From positions 1-9,850 of the forward strand of contig DIEU01000044.1 of the NCBI GenBank assembly GCA_002418775.1: a stretch of 9,850 nucleotides of DNA, read 5' to 3'. Both the position numbers and the translations under genes were made by a program. This document shows, piece by piece, positions 6,857 through 9,850 of this stretch. Numbering within the stretch: the first letter of the stretch is position 1; each line of letters opens with the position of its first letter. The notes below the pieces were generated by a model. That model ran no database searches. It saw only the letters and a list, made by a program, of their open reading frames with translations, and was not told where the DNA came from. The DNA comes from Firmicutes bacterium UBA5766 (GTDB lineage: Bacteria; Bacillota; Desulfotomaculia; Desulfotomaculales; Nap2-2B).

Positions 6857-7045
6857 GATCGTTTCCGCGGCATCGGCAGTTCTCCTTTTCGGTGTTTATT
6901 TGTCCGGGATTGTCTTTCGCCGGGCTATTCACCAAGTGCAGGGCGCCCGGCGCGGTATTTTTTAGAAGGAGATGCCTTAACATTAGCTTAATATATTTAA
7001 TGTAATGCACTCCTTAAATATATTAAAATGGTAATTTCATAGATT
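6857..7045. other. Non-coding stretch between repeat element and gene remnant
   Basis: No supported gene is seen on either strand. The only structure found is the AT-rich inverted repeat at 6988-7026. Open frames here have no usable ribosome site. Confidence 0.5.
6988..7026. repeat. Perfect 13-bp AT-rich inverted repeat
   Basis: TTAATATATTTAA (6988-7000) and its exact reverse complement TTAAATATATTAA (7014-7026) flank a 13-nt spacer. It could be an operator for a dimeric regulator, a hairpin, or an element end. No gene starts close enough to decide. Confidence 0.6.
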
Positions 7046-7189
7046 TTACTTAGGAAGAACATGTTTAGCCAAGACTACCGGATCGTGGTCTCCTAAAACT
7101 TTGCCATGATCCCAGTCGACAATTTTCATGATGGTCTCCATCGTCTTCCATTGCGCCTCGAAGTCCATGTATAGACCAGGCAGACGCAA
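7046..7189 (-). pseudogene. Short orphan coding remnant, unidentified
   Basis: A 47-codon open stretch ends at TAA 7046-7048, preceded by TGA at 7193-7195. It has protein-like composition (GLYMDFEAQWKTMETIMK, then DWDHGKVLGDHDP and a C-terminal HVLPK), which looks like the C-terminus of a soluble protein rather than chance. The only candidate starts (TTG 7189, ATG 7168) lack a well-spaced ribosome site. I do not recognise the family. It is probably what is left of a gene truncated during rearrangement beside the toxin-antitoxin locus. Confidence 0.35.
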
Positions 7190-7222
7190 TCCTCACAGCG
7201 GAAGAAAACAGCGAGAAAGCTG

Positions 7223-7261
7223 TATAATGTATTGACAACAGCAACAATTCAGGTTTAAAAT
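7223..7261 (+). promoter_or_regulatory. Candidate promoters of the brnTA operon
   Basis: TTGACA (7232-7237) with TAAAAT (7256-7261), spacer 18, gives a start only about 11 nt before the first codon. A consensus TATAAT at 7223-7228 would give a longer leader but has no good -35 box. Short CAACA/TGTTG inverted repeats around 7235-7277 could be where an antitoxin binds to autorepress; that part is speculative. Confidence 0.5.
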
Positions 7262-7278
7262 AAAAATAGGTGTTGTTG

Positions 7279-7554
7279 GTGAAAATAAACCGGTTTGAGT
7301 GGGATGCCTGGAACGCAGGACACATTGCAGAAAAACACGGGCTTTCCCCTGGTGATGCGGAAGAAGTCTTTTCCAGTCGTCCGGTAATCCGCAAAGTCCG
7401 GGGCGGAAGATTCGCCGCCTACGGCCAGACGGAAGAGGGCCGTTACTTGACGGTGATTTTTCACCTCAAGCCCGGTGGCATTGTCCGCGTCGTCACCGCA
7501 AGAGACATGAACAGATGGGAACGCCGTTATTATTCGCAAAGGAGGCGAAATTAG
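7279..7554 (+). CDS. brnT: BrnT-family toxin (RelE-fold ribonuclease)
   Basis: About 91 residues from GTG 7279, with AGGTG 6 nt upstream; GTG 7270 is also in frame but overlaps that site. The sequence has the BrnT family layout: an opening FEWD motif, KHGLSPGDAEEVF after the first helix, then GRFAAYGQTEEGRYLTVIF and a closing VVTARDMNRWERRYY, with the length usual for the family (~90). Known BrnT proteins are RelE-fold RNases that stop translation and are neutralised by BrnA, the two proteins jointly repressing their own operon. The expected basic residues near the C-terminus are present, so it looks intact. It is one base away from the antitoxin gene, in the usual toxin-first order. Confidence 0.88.
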   Translation: MKINRFEWDAWNAGHIAEKHGLSPGDAEEVFSSRPVIRKVRGGRFAAYGQTEEGRYLTVIFHLKPGGIVRVVTARDMNRWERRYYSQRRRN

Positions 7555-7555
7555 C

Positions 7556-7849
7556 GTGGTGAAAGAACTTCCGGAGTTTAGAAGCGAAGCAGAAGAGGCC
7601 GAATTCTGGGATACGCACAACTCCCTGGATTATCTTGAAAGCGACGAACCTGAAGAAGTTGAATTAGACCCCGAGTTGACCGCAAAAATTCGCGAGCGGG
7701 CACAGACCAAACGGGTGACTCTGCGCCTGCGAGTGTCCCAGATCGAAGCGGCCAAAGAAATCGCCCGAAAAAAAGACATTCCTTACCAGACACTGATCCG
7801 GTCATGGGTGGCGGAAGCCATCCGAGAGGAGCAGGAAAGCCGGGCATAA
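7556..7849 (+). CDS. brnA: BrnA-type antitoxin (CopG/ribbon-helix-helix)
   Basis: 97 residues from GTG 7556 (or GTG 7559), with AGGAGGCG at 7540-7547. The N-terminal half has the pattern ELPEFRSEAEEAEFWDTH, the toxin-binding part of this family. An acidic linker follows, then a ribbon-helix-helix domain (RVTLRLRVSQIEAAKEIA and DIPYQTLIRSWVAEAI). The toxin stop (7552-7554) is one base before the start, so the two are translationally linked. Binding the toxin and repressing the promoter upstream are the expected jobs. Oddly, after the TAA at 7847-7849 the same frame continues with a cysteine-bearing segment. Confidence 0.88.
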   Translation: MVKELPEFRSEAEEAEFWDTHNSLDYLESDEPEEVELDPELTAKIRERAQTKRVTLRLRVSQIEAAKEIARKKDIPYQTLIRSWVAEAIREEQESRA

Positions 7850-8125
7850 GAAAAAATCTGCCTGTACTGCGGACGCAAATACATTACCCCCTATTCGCCG
7901 AAAGAGGAGTTCCATCAAATGGACATCTGCCGGTATCAGGAGTGGCTTGACTATATAGAAGAGAAGCCGGAGGCTTACAAAAGTTTCCAGCCCCTTAATT
8001 TTTCCAAAAGAAAATTTCGGAAATTAAGAACCAATTGTTCTGCCGCTTTTCTTTCGAGGAACTGTGGTCTTGTGGTTTTTTGTATTTATGATGCTTTAGT
8101 TTCTCTAATTCAATTCTTCCAGTAG
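7850..8125 (+). pseudogene. Orphan zinc-ribbon-like segment in frame with the antitoxin
   Basis: Directly after the BrnA stop the same frame is open to TAG 8123-8125. The first ~50 codons look like a real protein: ICLYCGRKYITPYSPKEEF with a CxxC pair, then MDICRYQEWLDYIEEKPEAY. No start codon precedes the CxxC; the first ATG (7919) comes after it. From about 7995 the composition changes to basic and hydrophobic residues with no pattern, where a hairpin begins. It could be a truncated downstream gene or a domain once fused to the antitoxin. I do not recognise the family. Confidence 0.4.
7994..8028. repeat. Imperfect hairpin at the end of the zinc-ribbon segment
   Basis: CTTAATTTTTCC (7994-8005) pairs with GGAAATTAAG (8019-8028), with two unpaired T. 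It marks the point where protein-like sequence ends, so it may be an element end or a weak terminator of the toxin-antitoxin operon. No T-run follows the stem. Confidence 0.35.
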
Positions 8126-8604
8126 TCTGCCGTTGAGCACCCTTATTACTGCGGTTGTTGCAAAAGTCAGGTTATTACATCTGGAAGTGACGTTGAGATC
8201 ATTTTCTTCATAACGCTATTTATATAGATATTTTTGATCTCCAAATTAATTGATGGCTTAACTGAACTCTTTTCACCGATCCATCCATGTTTTTTTAAAT
8301 TATGTTTATTCATCAGAGCAAACTGTAGAGCTGATTCAATTTCTTGTAAAAAACCTGCCTGATCATCTTTTACTCAAGCAAAAGCAAATAGCGTGTTCTT
8401 CATAATTTCTTCTCCAACTCTCCTGCGTTCTGCATTATTGAAATCTTTGCCTTCACGCATAAAATATTTTTCTCCTGTTGGATCATCATTAAAAAGCTTA
8501 TAGATATCCCCATTGAAGTATTCAGCTTTTTGGGGAAGCCAGTAATCGGACAAAGGTTTGACAGCTAGATTAAGTCCACCATGCAAGTAAGGGTTTTTAG
8601 CAAA
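8105..8604 (-). pseudogene. Decayed gene with in-frame TGA and a downstream frameshift, unidentified
   Basis: Coding-like sequence runs from about 8604 to TAG 8105-8107. The first part (NPYLHGGLNLAVKPLSDYW, then FNGDIYKLFNDDPTGEKYF) stops at TGA 8374-8376 after FAFA. The same frame then continues plausibly (VKDDQAGFLQEIESALQFAL, then HGWIGEKSSVKPSINLEIK) to TGA 8167. Near 8225 a second frame takes over with YEENDLNVTSRCNNLTF and ends in VIRVLNGRLLEELN at 8105. One TGG-to-TGA change and one lost base would explain both breaks. No good start codon or ribosome site is seen, so the N-terminus may also be lost. The family is not recognised; selenocysteine at the TGA seems unlikely because no insertion-like hairpin was noticed. 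Confidence 0.45.
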
Positions 8605-8638
8605 TTAGTCAGCAGCGGTGCCGAGGACGCACGCCTGT

Positions 8639-9105
8639 TTATGGTTTGCGCTGCCCCGCTTCTGCCGGGTCGTATACCCGAGCGCCAAGAGCTTTTGCAG
8701 TGCTGACAAGCTGAGCGTCGCTTGCAACAAAAAGCCAGTCATCATCCTCTTTGATTTGATCAGGACAAAAGTGGCCAGGTGAATGGCGTCAAGTGTTCTT
8801 AATCCATAGTTCTTGCCATATTTTATTAATAAGTCTTCGGCCTCCTGGAGAACCATATTCCCCACCGGCTCAATGTGGAAGTGGAAATATTCTTCATCGA
8901 AGCCGCTCACCGCTTCGTTTAATGACTGTTCAGCGATTTCGTTGTTTCGGTAGCGGCGGGATAAGGCTGAAATAAACTCCAGCCTGGCCAAATTAGAAAC
9001 AAAAATGTTGTTACCCGGGTTGTTTATTAAATCTGTTACGACTTTTGTTCCGGGTTCTTCATGAAAGAATTTGACAAGCGCTGAAGTATCGAAAAATATG
9101 TTCAT
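8639..9105 (-). pseudogene. vapC: VapC-type PIN-domain toxin, frameshifted
   Basis: ATG 9105 overlaps the antitoxin stop (ATGA). The PIN hallmarks are present: D6 in FFDTSALVKFF, E43 in LARLEF and D106 in RTLDAIHLATF. At about residue 119 (8749-8752) the frame departs: the open frame runs on into unrelated residues to TAA 8605, whereas another frame gives EDDDWLFVASDAQLVSTAKA and ends in GQRKP at TAA 8639. That second frame is the expected PIN C-terminus, with the fourth acidic residue in VASD. One added A in the AAA at 8750-8752 would restore a 155-residue protein. PIN toxins are Mg-dependent RNases that need all the acidic residues, so the present form should be inactive unless this is a sequencing error. 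Confidence 0.75.
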
Positions 9106-9318
9106 ATCCGTTCCGCCCGGTTGTCAAGAATATCTTTGCTCAATGATCCTTTACAGCTTTTCAAAGCAAGCCGGGTGCGTAAATAGCCGTCACTTTTTTT
9201 CCTTACTGTGATTCCCCCCCCCTTGTTTCTTGAGTGATAAAACAATGTCGTAAACTTTCATAATGTTATATGGCTCAAGGGTTTCTACTTCCTTAAGTAA
9301 GCGATCCTTTGCTTGCAT
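9102..9318 (-). pseudogene. Antitoxin partner of the PIN toxin, frameshifted at a G9 tract
   Basis: ATG 9318 is preceded by a good AGGTGG site. The frame as given ends after 42 residues at TGA 9190-9192. The reading switches at nine G (C9 at 9214-9222): with eight G it continues ITVRKKSDGYLRTRLALKS to DILDNRAERI, stopping at 9102 in ATGA overlap with the PIN gene. The rejoined protein is about 70 residues, the size and tail pattern of small antitoxins that precede PIN toxins. Its N-terminal half (EVETLEPYNIMKVYDIVLSL) resembles antitoxins of the DUF2281 kind; this is a weak assignment. A G9 tract is a classic site for slipped-strand change and also for sequencing error. Confidence 0.65.
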
Positions 9319-9634
9319 AAATTACCACCTCTTTCGTTAAAGATATCATACCTTATATTGACCGGCAAGATACCCACAGCGATGACAGTGCTGAAGCATC
9401 GAATATCATCAAACATTTTATATATTCCTTTGAGCTCTTTTTTTACACCTGGCGGCAGTATCCGCAGGCAAAGATATGCGTTTTATATAAATTTAGCAAC
9501 TTCCTGGACATTTATGACACCACCAGGACAGGATTGACTTCACCTATACTGCCTGGTTTTTTAGCCAAATGCAACCCAGTCCTCTAACCATCATAGTAGC
9601 AAACTCCAAACGGTTTATACTTGTAGTACTACAG
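9319..9634. other. Intergenic stretch upstream of the PIN toxin locus, no supported gene
   Basis: Open frames here are short and lack ribosome sites. The sequence is AT-rich. A CCTGG/CCAGG inverted pair occurs around 9515-9541. A TATGAT on the minus strand near 9340-9350 could be a -10 element for the toxin-antitoxin locus, but no matching -35 box is clear. Confidence 0.4.
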
Positions 9635-9750
9635 CGAAATATTGCTTATTTCGTTATGCGCGCTACGCCACGGGGACGGTTCCATCGCTTTCCCTCCGGT
9701 CCTTCGCTTCGCTCCGGAAGCGCTCGAAGAACGAAATCGCTTTGCGATGG
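9635..9750. repeat. Palindromic repeat cluster with GGGGACGG core
   Basis: CGAAATA/TATTTCG with a 5-nt loop (9635-9653), then GGGGACGGTTCC near 9673-9684, then CCATCGC (9682-9688) matched by GCGATGG (9744-9750) around a GC-rich interior (TTCGCTTCGCTCCGG and similar). Its composition differs from the AT-rich flanks. It is similar in style to the GGGGACAC element at 6772-6856 and may be another non-autonomous palindromic element. Confidence 0.45.
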
Positions 9751-9850
9751 CTTTAAATAATACATTACCGAATAATTAAAGAAAAACAGGAAAGTATGTC
9801 CCTTTTGTGGTATTGTTAATTCGCCAAAAACAAACAAACCAGAAAGGAAA

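Noticed and set aside
6825..7010. A 61-codon minus-strand frame in the repeat region
   Set aside because: Its start codon lies inside the only ribosome-like sequence and the frame crosses the palindromic elements; no protein pattern.
7255..7847. Minus-strand frames opposite brnT and brnA
   Set aside because: The plus strand encodes two complete family-typical proteins with ribosome sites and one-base spacing.
9646..9837. Minus-strand 63-codon frame ending in the palindromic cluster
   Set aside because: Arg/Glu/Gly-rich half comes from the repeat and there is no ribosome site.
9779..9850. Plus-strand KVCPFCG at the right edge, resembling a zinc-ribbon start
   Set aside because: Only about 24 codons before the edge, no start codon in frame and a single cysteine pair; cannot be told from chance without the next bases.
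1..9850. CRISPR array, tRNA or rRNA
   Set aside because: No regularly spaced direct repeats of CRISPR size, no cloverleaf with the T-arm consensus and no rRNA-like sequence were noticed by eye.

Overview
The window looks like an accessory stretch of a Gram-positive, spore-former-type Clostridia genome (a Peptococcaceae-like anaerobe is my best guess). The reasons are mid GC content, strong AGGAGG-type ribosome sites with many GTG and TTG starts, a Yip1/zinc-ribbon membrane gene set, a 12-TM LuxR regulator, and two type II toxin-antitoxin loci among decayed genes and mobile-element debris. The species assignment is inference only.

Region 1 (1-5000, all minus strand, read from right to left) is a gene train for envelope proteins. 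The order is a two-helix membrane protein (4469-4969), a membrane protein with a zinc ribbon at each end (3755-4438), the first ~25 codons of a Yip1-like protein (to 3705), a transposase fragment on the opposite strand (3394 on), the Gly/Ser-rich tail of another protein (3273-3371), an intact Yip1-family protein (2679-3254), a small 4-TM protein (2145-2636), and a large exported modular protein that runs off the window edge (1-2124). The middle appears to have been broken by an insertion sequence that later lost most of its length, taking the C-terminus of one gene and the N-terminus of another with it.

Region 2 (5000-6720) holds a strong terminator and a LuxR-type regulator whose input domain is a 12-helix MFS-like membrane domain. 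It is on the same strand, upstream of the gene train, and separated from it by that terminator.

Region 3 (6720-7270) is non-coding apart from a short gene remnant. It contains stacked hairpins with a GGGGACAC/GTGTCCCC outer stem, like repeats mobilised by REP-associated (Y1) transposases, and a perfect 13-bp AT-rich inverted repeat.

Region 4 (7232-8125, plus strand) is an intact BrnT/BrnA-type toxin-antitoxin pair with a plausible promoter. The BrnA stop codon is followed in the same frame by an orphan zinc-ribbon segment.

Region 5 (8105-9320, minus strand) is decayed: an unidentified gene with an in-frame TGA and a frameshift, then a VapC-type PIN toxin and its antitoxin, each with one apparent frameshift (the antitoxin's at a G9 tract). 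The last 500 bases have no supported gene and carry further palindromic repeats with a GGGGACGG core.
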